64,000 bases of DNA from positions 1 through 64,000 of the forward strand of contig NZ_BPFD01000007.1 of the NCBI RefSeq assembly GCF_019655335.1, written 5' to 3'. Source of the DNA: Shewanella hafniensis. GTDB lineage: Bacteria > Pseudomonadota > Gammaproteobacteria > Enterobacterales > Shewanellaceae. A model generated the notes under the pieces. It was not told the origin of the DNA, searched no databases, and saw only the letters and a list, made by a program, of their open reading frames with translations. The position numbers and the translations under genes were made by a program. Of the stretch, positions 1-7,198 are shown piece by piece (within the stretch, counting starts at the first letter, position 1; each line of letters starts with the position of its first letter).

Positions 1-104
1 ATGGCACTATTTCGGCGTATTGTGCTGAACCTTTTAGAGCAACATCCGCTAAAAGCCAGCAAACCAACCAAGATAAGAAAAGCAGCATGGAATGGCGATT
101 TTAG
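1..104 (+). other. Unexplained stub at the left edge, before the TonB receptor remnant
   Basis: The phase of the downstream receptor is open from position 3 to 101, then closed by a TAG at 102-104. Its translation does not look like a TonB barrel. In the second phase positions 2-22 read WHYFGVL, which is faintly like the HYxGVL stretch of IS91-type Y2 transposases, but the frame closes at once. The stretch could be the end of a degraded mobile element or simply decayed receptor sequence. The window edge prevents a decision. Confidence 0.25.
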
Positions 105-1457
105 AAGCGAGATATTCTTTGGTTAAGAGATTTAACAAAGCTTAATCCCGCCCTGGCCCATACTGGGGTGTATCAAGGTAAGTTTGAAAGCACTCAATTA
201 GATGGTTTGGCGTCGACGCTACTTGTCGATAACGGTGATTTTTCGGTCGCTATGGTCGGTGGTCTTGAATATGAAATGATCAAGTTTAAGCAAACCAGTG
301 ATCCAGAATCAGCGGCGGGGATTATTTCCGGTGGCTCGGGTGGTGATGATGTCGATGCCACGCGTGACCGTAGTGCTGCGTATCTCGAGTTTCAAGTGGG
401 TTTACCTGCTAATGTTGAGTTCTCTGCCGCGGTTCGTTACGAGCGCTATGAGCAGGAAGGCTCTCTGACTGGGCCTCAAGGTGAAGTGGTCAACTCATCG
501 ACCTTCGATGCCGTGGTGCCTAAATTTGGTTTGAGCTGGCGCCCAGTGGATAGCTTGTTACTGCGTGCCAGTTACGGTGATTCGTTCCGTGCGCCAAATA
601 TGAGTGAAATGTTCTCATCTCAATCCTTGAGTTTTGAGAAGGCGGTGGATTCCCTATGGTGTAATGAACCCGGTAACGTGGATGCCATATATTGCGCGAC
701 TAATAATCAGCATAAAACTTGGTTTGGTGGTAACCCAAACTTAGAGGCTGAAGAGGGTAACTCGTTAACCTTTGGTGGCGTTTGGAATGTCACTGATGCA
801 TGGAACTTGGAGTTATCTTATTACTCAATCACCTACGACAATAAAATCGAGTCGATCGATGTAGATGATATTCTGCGTGATGAAATCAAGAATGGATCGT
901 CTCCCTATGTGACCCGTGGTCCAGATGGCAAGATTGAGTATATTGAGGCGGGAATACGTAATTTAGCCACAGTTGAGACCTCTGGTATCGATTTTGTAAC
1001 GGCTTATAACTTAGAAACTGGCTTTGGTGATTTCAATTTCAAACTGGATTTGACTCACGTGCTTGATTTTAAGAAGCAGGATAATGCCGAATCAGAGATG
1101 ATCGACTACGCAGGAACGACGGACTCACCCGATTGGCGTGGCAACTTTGCGACAAGTTGGAAATACGATGATTTCTCTGCCGCATGGACAGTCGTCTATA
1201 TTGGTAGTCAATCAGCAAGTTATTTCAACGAGTTAGAAAAAACTGACCGTTATGTCGATTACGATAATTACTTTAAACACAATATCCAATTTGGTTATAC
1301 CCATGCTTATAACGGCTCTATCACAGTAGGGGTGAATAATGTGTTTGATGCTGAAACACCAAACTATTATACCTACGCCGATTATCGCGATGTGAATGTG
1401 GGTTTATATGATGTGTTAGGTAGAACGTATTACCTGAGAATAAACCAGAAGTTTTAG
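105..1457 (+). pseudogene. TonB-dependent outer-membrane receptor, C-terminal barrel part only (probable remnant)
   Basis: The translation is a TonB-dependent receptor beta-barrel: alternating aromatic strands, the typical segment with RAPNMSEMF in the middle, the NPNLEAEEGNSLTFGG motif of the late barrel, and a C-terminal aromatic strand ending in NQKF. These proteins take up ferric siderophores, B12 or other ligands across the outer membrane using TonB energy. Full members are about 700-950 residues with an N-terminal signal, TonB box and plug. Here only about 450 residues are open after an in-frame TAG at 102-104. A GTG at 168 would give 429 residues with no signal or plug, so it is unlikely to be a real start. 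Either the gene is interrupted and its plug-coding part lies off the left edge, or it is a relic. A strong terminator follows. Confidence 0.65.
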
Positions 1458-1482
1458 GTTGTCCGCCCTCCCTGGATAACTC

Positions 1483-1507
1483 AAACCTCCGCTTGCGGAG
1501 GTTTTTT
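1483..1507 (+). terminator. Rho-independent terminator after the TonB receptor remnant
   Basis: A stem AAACCTCCGC / GCGGAGGTTT with a TT loop is followed by a run of T. It sits 25 bases after the receptor stop codon. Confidence 0.85.
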
Positions 1508-1559
1508 GCTTATTTTTGCCTGCTTTTCAGGTTGCTTATCGGATATCGGATCAGCGCTG

Positions 1560-1919
1560 TCAATGTGTGAGGCGCAGCTCGTGGCGATGTTCGTGTTGAT
1601 AATGCTCGGCGCAGGAGGCGCAGCGTTGTTCAGTGGGATCTTGGTTTAAGCGTTCGGTTTCGATTTCTGCCTCACAATCCGAGCAAAGACCGTAGAGGCC
1701 TAAGTCGAGCTGACAAAAGGCGGCATCAAGTTTATTCAGCTGGCAAAATAGCGGGTGATCGGCCAGTGGCGTTTGCGCCAATGTATCAATTAACTCTGTC
1801 AGACTCAGGCTAGCATAATACTCCCCTATGACTTCGAGGAACGGAGGGAGCGCGCCGAGTTCTTTCCTTAGATTAGCTTCAAGCTCTGACAATTCATGTC
1901 TGATATGGGTGGTGCTCAC
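1560..1919 (-). CDS. DksA/TraR-type C4 zinc-finger protein
   Basis: A 119-residue protein with a C-terminal four-cysteine zinc finger: CSDC near residues 79-82, then a charged spacer, then CASC near residues 100-103. The order and spacing fit the TraR/DksA C4 zinc-finger family. DksA proteins enter the secondary channel of RNA polymerase and modulate initiation, often with ppGpp. This protein is shorter than DksA (about 150) and longer than TraR (about 73). The DxxDA tip motif of true DksA is not clear: the corresponding coiled-coil region reads LNKLDAAFCQLDLG. I therefore call it a DksA-like regulator of unknown target. The start is GTG at 1919. It lies downstream of dusC on the same strand, 251 bases away. 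Confidence 0.7.
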   Translation of the reverse strand: MSTTHIRHELSELEANLRKELGALPPFLEVIGEYYASLSLTELIDTLAQTPLADHPLFCQLNKLDAAFCQLDLGLYGLCSDCEAEIETERLNQDPTEQRCASCAEHYQHEHRHELRLTH

Positions 1920-2170
1920 GTAAAATCGCCTATTTCATTTGACTCTAGGCGTCCAGTCTAATAGTTCCACTACCAACGACTATGATAAAGATCAAGTATC
2001 TGCCATATTTTAAATATTTTCGCCGTTAAAAATCGAAAAAGTACTTCATTCCTATCGCATTATGTGTGCTATGACTAAGTCCCTTTCATTGCACACATTG
2101 CCGCGTTTGAGTCTCGATTTCTTACCTTTATCAGATAGATTTCCGTTTTGTGGTTGGTCACACTCTATGG

Positions 2171-3118
2171 TTAGTCGGCTAAGTTTCGCTGCGCAGCTTC
2201 TAATACCGCGACGATTTCTTCCGTTGTTTTAAACACGCGTAGCTCCCTAAATAAGGTATCGGCTTCTGGATATTGACGATTGAGGTAGGTAAACCACTGT
2301 TTGATCCGGGCGGGATAATAGTCACTCTTGCGACCATTAAGCTCTCTTTGGGTATAACTGAGCATCAGCCCTAAGGTTTGCGCCCAAGTATAAGGGGTTG
2401 CGCCTGTCTTGATGGTATCGGCCAAGTTGGGCAATGAAATCGCCCCGCGGCCGATCATAATACTGTCGCAGCCCGTGACGTCGATGCAACGCTTAGCATC
2501 GTCGCGGTTCCAAATTTCACCGTTGGCGATCACCGGGATTGGCAAACGTTTACGCACTTCGGTGATGTATTCCCAGTAGGCGGGTGGTTTGTAACCGTCA
2601 ACTTTACTGCGCGCATGGATGGCAAGCTCAGTTGCGCCGGCTTCATACACAGCGATAGCGTTTTCCATGAACAGTGACTTATCTTCGTAGCCTAAACGTA
2701 TTTTGGCGGTTACGGCATGTTCTTTCGGCACCGCTTGACGCATGGCTTTGACAATATCGTGCACGCTCTCAGGATATTGCAGTAATACGGCGCCACCTTT
2801 GCTGCGGTTAACGATTTTTGCCGGACAGCCAAAGTTGGCATCGACACCGTGTGAGCCGAGTTCAATTGCCCGCAGGGCATTTTCACCCATACATTGGGGT
2901 TCTTGGCCGAGTAACTGCACTCGCACGGGCGTACCCGAAGGAGTATTCCCCTTGTTGAGTAGCTCAGGACACAGTTTGAGAAAGACTTTTTCAGGCAGCA
3001 GTTGGTCTACCACACGCACAAATTCGGTGACGAGCAAATCGTAGGGATTGATGGTCGATAGAATGTCACGCATTAAAGCGTCTACTACGCCTTCCATTGG
3101 AGCCAAAATCACACGCAC
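2171..3118 (-). CDS. dusC: tRNA-dihydrouridine(16) synthase DusC
   Basis: A flavoenzyme that reduces uridine 16 in the D-loop of tRNAs to dihydrouridine using NADPH. The 315-residue protein starts MRVILAPMEGV, the FMN-binding opening of Dus proteins. It carries the catalytic-cysteine loop NFGCPAKIVNRSKGGAVLL near residues 95-113 and the FMN-phosphate motifs PVIANGEIW and DSIMIGRGA. The EFVRVVDQLLP stretch and the short C-terminal helical domain (IKQWFTYLNR) are typical of the DusC subgroup rather than DusA or DusB. The start is GTG at 3118 with no clear ribosome binding site. No terminator is seen in the 251 bases after the stop, so read-through into the DksA-like gene is possible. Confidence 0.93.
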   Translation of the reverse strand: MRVILAPMEGVVDALMRDILSTINPYDLLVTEFVRVVDQLLPEKVFLKLCPELLNKGNTPSGTPVRVQLLGQEPQCMGENALRAIELGSHGVDANFGCPAKIVNRSKGGAVLLQYPESVHDIVKAMRQAVPKEHAVTAKIRLGYEDKSLFMENAIAVYEAGATELAIHARSKVDGYKPPAYWEYITEVRKRLPIPVIANGEIWNRDDAKRCIDVTGCDSIMIGRGAISLPNLADTIKTGATPYTWAQTLGLMLSYTQRELNGRKSDYYPARIKQWFTYLNRQYPEADTLFRELRVFKTTEEIVAVLEAAQRNLAD

Positions 3119-3386
3119 TGCAGTAAACCCATATCTATTTGCAAAGGGCGAGCATTCTACCTTATCGGCCTTAAGTTACAAAGTGGCCGAGTGAATGCGG
3201 ATGATTATGCGCTCCCATAAATAAAATCCACGCTAAACTGATTGTCCTAGCAGGATATTTTGACCATTTCTGTGATTTAGTGATATTTTTTGCAATAGAA
3301 TTGAAACAGGGCAGGTCTTTTGCAATAAGCCAGCTACTTATACTGTTGTTGGTCATTATTACTCAATAAACAAGAAGGGATTATTT

Positions 3387-3812
3387 ATGAATTCAGTTAA
3401 AAAAACAGCAGTTGCAGTGGCCTTAGGTTCAGTTGTGATGAGTTCGGCTTTTGCTGTCAATGCCCAAACTAACCCGTTTGGTTTTGAAGCAATGGATGCG
3501 GGTTATCAAATTGTCGGCTCAGAAGGCAAATGTGGTGAAGCCAAATGCGGCGCGGATATGAAGAAAGCGGCCGCAGATAAAGCCCATGAAGGCAAATGTG
3601 GCGAAGCGAAATGCGGCGCTGAGATGAAAAAAGCCGCGGATAAGGCCCATGAAGGCAAATGTGGCGAAGCGAAATGCGGCGCTGACATGAAAAAAGCCGC
3701 GGATAAGGCCCATGAAGGTAAGTGTGGTGAAGCGAAATGTGGCGCTGATATGAAGAAAACCGCAGAGAAAGTTGACGCTAAAGTCGAAGCCGTTAAAAAA
3801 GAAGTGAAGTAA
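3387..3812 (+). CDS. hvfA: HvfA-type RiPP precursor with four EGKCGEAKCG repeats
   Basis: This 141-residue protein has a Sec signal peptide (MNSVKKTAVAVALGSVVMSS, hydrophobic to about residue 23, likely cleaved after VNA near residue 26). A short leader-like stretch is followed by four copies of EGKCGEAKCGA(D/E)MKKAADKAH and a lysine-rich tail. It carries eight cysteines, all in GKCG or AKCG contexts. Exported peptides with EGKCG motifs encoded beside DUF692 and DUF2063 genes are known substrates (HvfA, bufferins) in which cysteines are converted to oxazolone/thioamide or related groups that bind copper. That chemistry is family knowledge; the sequence shows only the motif and the neighbours. 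Start ATG 3387 has AAGGG 8 bases upstream. A hairpin separates it from hvfB, which fits higher expression of the precursor. Confidence 0.88.
   Translation: MNSVKKTAVAVALGSVVMSSAFAVNAQTNPFGFEAMDAGYQIVGSEGKCGEAKCGADMKKAAADKAHEGKCGEAKCGAEMKKAADKAHEGKCGEAKCGADMKKAADKAHEGKCGEAKCGADMKKTAEKVDAKVEAVKKEVK
3522..3761 (+). repeat. In-frame tandem repeat encoding the hvfA core
   Basis: Four units start at 3522 (66 bases), 3588 (63), 3651 (63) and 3714 (partial). Units 2 and 3 are nearly identical at DNA level. Unit 1 has one extra alanine codon and the last unit diverges after MKK. The unit length is a multiple of three, so copy number can change without a frameshift. Confidence 0.9.
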
Positions 3813-3858
3813 AGCGGGTTTGTTTTATCCCTGCAGTTATTGGGATAATTGAGCCTAA

Positions 3859-3892
3859 AGAGGCCAGCCAGCGCTGGTCTCTTGTGTTTTAT
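3859..3892 (+). terminator. Hairpin between hvfA and hvfB, likely partial terminator
   Basis: A ten-pair stem (AGAG, a G-U pair, CCAGC with GCTGG and CTCT, loop CAGC) spans 3859-3882 and is followed by the T-rich TGTGTTTTATT. The T-tract is interrupted, so I infer attenuation rather than full termination, leaving hvfB and hvfC expressed below hvfA. Confidence 0.55.
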
Positions 3893-3928
3893 TCTTAAGC
3901 GATTACAGGTTAGCGTTCGTGAGGTTTT

Positions 3929-4795
3929 ATGAATAATCAAAAAAATGCGGCACAGGTAGGGCTGGGCTTACGGCGAGAAATGCTCAGTGAGTTTTGTACA
4001 CAGGTGCCTGATGCTATTGATTTTTTTGAAGTGGCGCCTGAGAATTGGATGACCTTAGGTGGTAAATTTGGTCGCCAATTTCGTGAACTAACCGAGCAAC
4101 ATACTTTCTACTGCCACGGTTTGAGTTTATCCATTGGTAGCCCTGAACCCTTAGATCTCGCGTTTGTAAAAAATATCAAAACCTTTATGGATTTACACCA
4201 AATCCAAGTCTATTCCGAACATTTAAGTTATTGCTCAGGGCAAGGTCACTTATATGATCTCATGCCTATCCCTTTTACCGACGCAGCGGTAAAGCATGTG
4301 GCGGCGCGGGTCAAGCAAGTAGAAGATATTCTAGAGCGGCCGCTTATTTTAGAGAATGTGTCTTTTTATGCCGCTCCAGGTGCGCAAATGAGCGAACTTG
4401 AATTCGTTAATGCCGTGCTGCAAGAAGCCGATTGTAAACTGCTACTCGATGTGAACAACATCTATGTGAACTCGATAAACCATCAATACGATGCCGATGC
4501 CTTTTTACAGGCCATGCCGACGGAGCGCATCGCTTATCTGCATATTGCTGGGCACTACAAACAAGCTGAAGATCTGCTCATTGATACCCATGGCGCTGCA
4601 ATTAACGATCCCGTGTGGGCATTGTTGCAACGTTGCTATGCCTTGCATGGGGTAAAGCCGACCTTGCTTGAGCGTGACTTTAATTTGCCGACAACCGCTG
4701 AATTGTTGCTCGAGCTAAATCAAATCCACGCTTATCAAGCAGCGGTCAGTTCCCAAATTCAAAATAGCACTCATGCTGTAAAGAGGAGCGCCTAA
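3929..4795 (+). CDS. hvfB: HvfB/BufB-type MNIO (DUF692) RiPP maturase
   Basis: A multinuclear non-heme iron oxidase of the DUF692 family, 288 residues, the usual length. It opens with the family phrase GLGLRREML and DFFEVAPENWM. Its TIM-barrel iron-ligand motifs are recognisable: YCHGLSLSIGS, YSEHLSYCSG, LILENVSFYA, LLLDVNNIYVNS, YLHIAGHY and IDTHG. These supply the His, Asp, Glu and Asn ligands of the iron site. Family members oxidise cysteine residues of a partner peptide with O2 in the cytoplasm before export. The adjacent hvfA is the obvious substrate. GAGG lies just upstream of the ATG. The stop overlaps the hvfC start (TAATG), so hvfB and hvfC are translationally coupled. Confidence 0.92.
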   Translation: MNNQKNAAQVGLGLRREMLSEFCTQVPDAIDFFEVAPENWMTLGGKFGRQFRELTEQHTFYCHGLSLSIGSPEPLDLAFVKNIKTFMDLHQIQVYSEHLSYCSGQGHLYDLMPIPFTDAAVKHVAARVKQVEDILERPLILENVSFYAAPGAQMSELEFVNAVLQEADCKLLLDVNNIYVNSINHQYDADAFLQAMPTERIAYLHIAGHYKQAEDLLIDTHGAAINDPVWALLQRCYALHGVKPTLLERDFNLPTTAELLLELNQIHAYQAAVSSQIQNSTHAVKRSA

Positions 4796-5541
4796 TGGAT
4801 TTTAAGCAAGTGCAGCAATCCTTTATCGATTATATCCGCGATCCCTCTTCGCCATTGCCCGCGGATACCGATGTCCGGCGTATGCAGGTTTACCGCGAGT
4901 TATTTTTTAATAATGTGCTGGGATTTGTGTCGAACGGCTTTCCCGTGCTGAAAAGTTTGTATTCTGAAGAAGACTGGTTAGCTTTGGTGCAGAGCTTTTT
5001 TAGCCAGCACGATTGCCAATCGCCGATTTTTATCGACATCGCGGGCGAGTTTTTAGATTTTTTACAGCAGGAATATCAGCCCACGGCAAATGATCCTGTT
5101 TTTATGCTCGAATTAGCCCACTATGAATGGCTGGAGTTGGCCGTTGCGGTTGCACAGGCGAGTGAGGATGAGTCTCAACTTAGCCCTGTGCAAATTTCAA
5201 CGCAGGCGTTATGTTTGTCACAGACGGCGAGGGTAGCGCAGTATCATTTTGAGGTGCAGCACATTCGTCAGGATTATCGTCCGCAGCAACAACTCGATGC
5301 GCCAGTGTTTTTTTGTCTCTATCAAGATGCCGATTGTGAAGTGTGTTTCTTACAGTTAAACCCCTTAAGTGCGCAGGTGCTGGCATTTCTTCAAGCTCAA
5401 GGCCAAGCGGGTTTTAAAAAGATAGTTGATTGGTTAACAATCACTTACCCTCAAATGGCGCCAGAAGTTATTGCGCAAGGTTGTAGCCAGTTACTCGAGC
5501 AATTAGCGGCCAAAGGGATAGTGCGCGGACGTCAGTCTTAA
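4795..5541 (+). CDS. hvfC: HvfC/BufC-type DUF2063 RiPP maturation partner
   Basis: A 248-residue DUF2063 protein. The N-terminal half has the family signature: DVRRMQVYRELFFNNVLGFVSNGFPVLKSL, then a segment ending ELAHYEWLELAVAVA. The C-terminal half is a small winged-helix-like region. DUF2063 proteins pair with MNIO enzymes and are thought to bind the precursor leader and deliver it to the enzyme. Its start overlaps the hvfB stop by one base, and it is followed by a terminator, which closes the cassette. No dedicated exporter is encoded here; the Sec signal on HvfA would suffice. Confidence 0.88.
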   Translation: MDFKQVQQSFIDYIRDPSSPLPADTDVRRMQVYRELFFNNVLGFVSNGFPVLKSLYSEEDWLALVQSFFSQHDCQSPIFIDIAGEFLDFLQQEYQPTANDPVFMLELAHYEWLELAVAVAQASEDESQLSPVQISTQALCLSQTARVAQYHFEVQHIRQDYRPQQQLDAPVFFCLYQDADCEVCFLQLNPLSAQVLAFLQAQGQAGFKKIVDWLTITYPQMAPEVIAQGCSQLLEQLAAKGIVRGRQS

Positions 5542-5571
5542 GGTTGGGATTATTGCCGAAATAAATGCAAT

Positions 5572-5596
5572 AACCCTACATTTAGAGGGTTTTTAT
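5572..5596 (+). terminator. Terminator of the hvf cassette
   Basis: Inverted repeat ACCCT / AGGGT followed by TTTTTATT, starting 31 bases after the hvfC stop. Confidence 0.6.
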
Positions 5597-5629
5597 TAAT
5601 TTGACAAACCGCTACAATGTCGGCCGTTT

Positions 5630-5645
5630 TGTGATCTCAATCACT
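5630..5645 (+). promoter_or_regulatory. CRP-like binding site
   Basis: TGTGATCTCAATCACT matches the CRP consensus TGTGA-N6-TCACA at nine of ten core bases. It lies 46 bases upstream of the start codon of the small membrane protein gene. In Shewanella, CRP is a main regulator of anaerobic respiration, so control by carbon or oxygen status is possible. Confidence 0.55.
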
Positions 5646-5691
5646 GTAAGATTCCTGCGCACTTATACTTGCACATACTAGAGGAGCTGTA

Positions 5692-5814
5692 ATGAGTAGT
5701 CAGCCGTTTAAAGACCCATTTAATTTTTTGTATTTTATTGGTTTTATTTTAGTTTTACTGTTGCCGACTCTGCCAGCAAGCCTGTCTTGGTTAAAGCACT
5801 TAGGTCTAATTTAA
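5692..5814 (+). CDS. Small single-span membrane protein, 40 residues
   Basis: ATG at 5692 follows GAGGAG with a six-base spacer, an excellent ribosome binding site. The 40 codons encode MSSQPFKDPFNFLYFIGFI, continuing through a leucine-rich transmembrane helix (about residues 12-33) to a short LKHLGLI tail. It stands alone between a terminator and ybaN, preceded by a CRP-like site. I do not recognise the family. Strong initiation signals and a coherent membrane segment support a real gene. Confidence 0.6.
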   Translation: MSSQPFKDPFNFLYFIGFILVLLLPTLPASLSWLKHLGLI

Positions 5815-5895
5815 GCGAGCGTTAATCTCGAGCGCATAGACTATTGGCCACTCTTAGAGTGGCTTTTGTTTTTCCGATAAAGGGTAAGTTAATCT

Positions 5896-6264
5896 ATGGT
5901 ATTAAAGCGCGGATTATTTTTATTGTTAGGTTTAACCGCGTTAGCCTTAGGTTTACTCGGTATCGTGCTGCCCTTGCTGCCGACCGTGCCTTTTATCTTG
6001 CTTGCTGCCTTTTGCTTTGCCCGCTCGAGTGAACGTTTACACCATTGGTTGATGACTCACCCATGGTTTGCCGACGCCTTAACCCAGTGGCAAGAGCAGC
6101 GAGCAATGCGTAAGGGATTGAAACGCAAAGCCATGATAGTTAGCGCACTCAGTTTTAGTGTCAGTATTATTGTGGTGCCCATCCTTTGGGTAAAAGGTTT
6201 GCTGCTCGTGATGGCACTCGTCTTACTCTGGTATCTCAAAGGGATCCCTGAAATAGCGGAATAG
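5896..6264 (+). CDS. ybaN: YbaN family (DUF454) inner-membrane protein
   Basis: A 122-residue membrane protein with DUF454 features: the N-terminal hydrophobic hairpin LGLTALALGLLGIVLPLLPTVPF, then FCFARSSERLHHWLMTHPWF, and two C-terminal transmembrane segments (about residues 76-115). Function is unknown. The gene precedes apt-dnaX-ybaB-recR as in E. coli, which supports the assignment. A hairpin with a T-tract downstream separates it from apt. Confidence 0.88.
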   Translation: MVLKRGLFLLLGLTALALGLLGIVLPLLPTVPFILLAAFCFARSSERLHHWLMTHPWFADALTQWQEQRAMRKGLKRKAMIVSALSFSVSIIVVPILWVKGLLLVMALVLLWYLKGIPEIAE

Positions 6265-6446
6265 AGCGACACTGTGAATTTAATGCATGACAGATAGTTT
6301 TCGTCGCGTCATGGTTGAGGTGATTTAACACTGTGTCGACAGGGTTTGATCTGAGGCACAAATTGATAACCTTTCCATCACTTGTGCGTTGTGATTGTTG
6401 CAACTAAAACTAAAGCGGCATAAGCTTTGTCCGACTTTCGACAATG

Positions 6447-6474
6447 CGTCCACCCAGTGTGGACGTTTTGTTTT
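6447..6474 (+). terminator. Terminator between ybaN and apt
   Basis: CGTCCAC / GTGGACG stem with a five-base loop, then TTTTGTTTT. It lies about 55 bases upstream of apt, so it could end ybaN transcripts or attenuate apt. Confidence 0.7.
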
Positions 6475-6525
6475 ATACCGCCAACGCTAGGTTGGTGAAT
6501 TGATTAAGTAACTTATTAAGTAAAT

Positions 6526-7080
6526 ATGATGGCTATGAATACAGAAACCTTATCCTTGATAAAGCAAAGCATTAAAACGATTCCTAATTATCCTAAGGAA
6601 GGGATTTTATTTCGAGATGTCACCAGTTTGCTTGAGAATGCAGCCGCCTATAAAGCGACCATCGACTTGTTAGTTGAACATTATCGTGGCCAAGGCTTTA
6701 CCAAAATTGTGGGCACTGAAGCCCGTGGTTTCTTATTCGGTGCGCCGTTGGCTTTAGAATTGGGTGTGGGTTTTGTGCCTGTGCGTAAACCGGGTAAATT
6801 GCCGCGTGCAACTATCAGCCAAAGCTATGAGCTGGAATACGGTCACGATAGCCTAGAAATTCATACCGACGCGATTAATCCAAATGACAAAGTGCTCGTT
6901 GTTGACGATTTACTCGCCACTGGCGGTACTATTGAAGCAACCGTTAAACTCATTCGCCAACTGGGCGGTGAAGTTAAACATGCGGCCTTTGTGATCTCAT
7001 TACCTGATTTAGGTGGTGAAGCCCGTTTAACCGCATTAGGACTTGAGTTGGTTAAACTTTGTGAGTTTGAAGGCGAATAA
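6526..7080 (+). CDS. apt: Adenine phosphoribosyltransferase
   Basis: Purine salvage enzyme converting adenine and PRPP to AMP and pyrophosphate in the cytoplasm. It shows the type I PRTase fold: [10 protein letters not shown] near residues 29-38, the flexible-loop region [17 protein letters not shown], and the PRPP-binding motif [13 protein letters not shown] near residues 125-137. Its 184 residues match the family. Two ATG codons at 6526 and 6529 are both possible starts; related Shewanella proteins begin with the second (MAMNTETL). dnaX follows after 118 bases, counted to its preferred start. Confidence 0.96.
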   Translation: MMAMNTETLSLIKQSIKTIPNYPKEGILFRDVTSLLENAAAYKATIDLLVEHYRGQGFTKIVGTEARGFLFGAPLALELGVGFVPVRKPGKLPRATISQSYELEYGHDSLEIHTDAINPNDKVLVVDDLLATGGTIEATVKLIRQLGGEVKHAAFVISLPDLGGEARLTALGLELVKLCEFEGE

Positions 7081-7116
7081 ATCTGCAGCTAAAGGCGCCT
7101 TGGGATAGTTTGATGG

Positions 7117-7135
7117 CATGTCAAATCATGACATG
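7117..7135. promoter_or_regulatory. Perfect inverted repeat upstream of dnaX
   Basis: CATGTCA-AATCA-TGACATG is a perfect seven-base inverted repeat, 64 bases before the preferred dnaX start. It has no T-tract, so it could be an operator or an mRNA hairpin. No regulator is recognised. Confidence 0.3.
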
Positions 7136-7198
7136 TTATCTTTCAAAGTTCTCGGGGCGCATGCTCCCGCTTTTGTATCACATACTCTGGGGAGTTCC

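Noticed and set aside
2143..2160. CRP site before the DksA-like gene
   Set aside because: TGTGGTTGGTCACA has the wrong spacing and lies downstream of dusC, not in a plausible promoter for either gene.
3171..3356. A 61-codon minus-strand frame upstream of dusC
   Set aside because: No ribosome binding site or conserved motif is seen, and it lies in the probable hvfA promoter region.
3506..3940. Long minus-strand open frames opposite hvfA
   Set aside because: They arise because the repeated hvfA codons lack stops on the other strand. The hvfA strand has a signal peptide, ribosome binding site and known family context.
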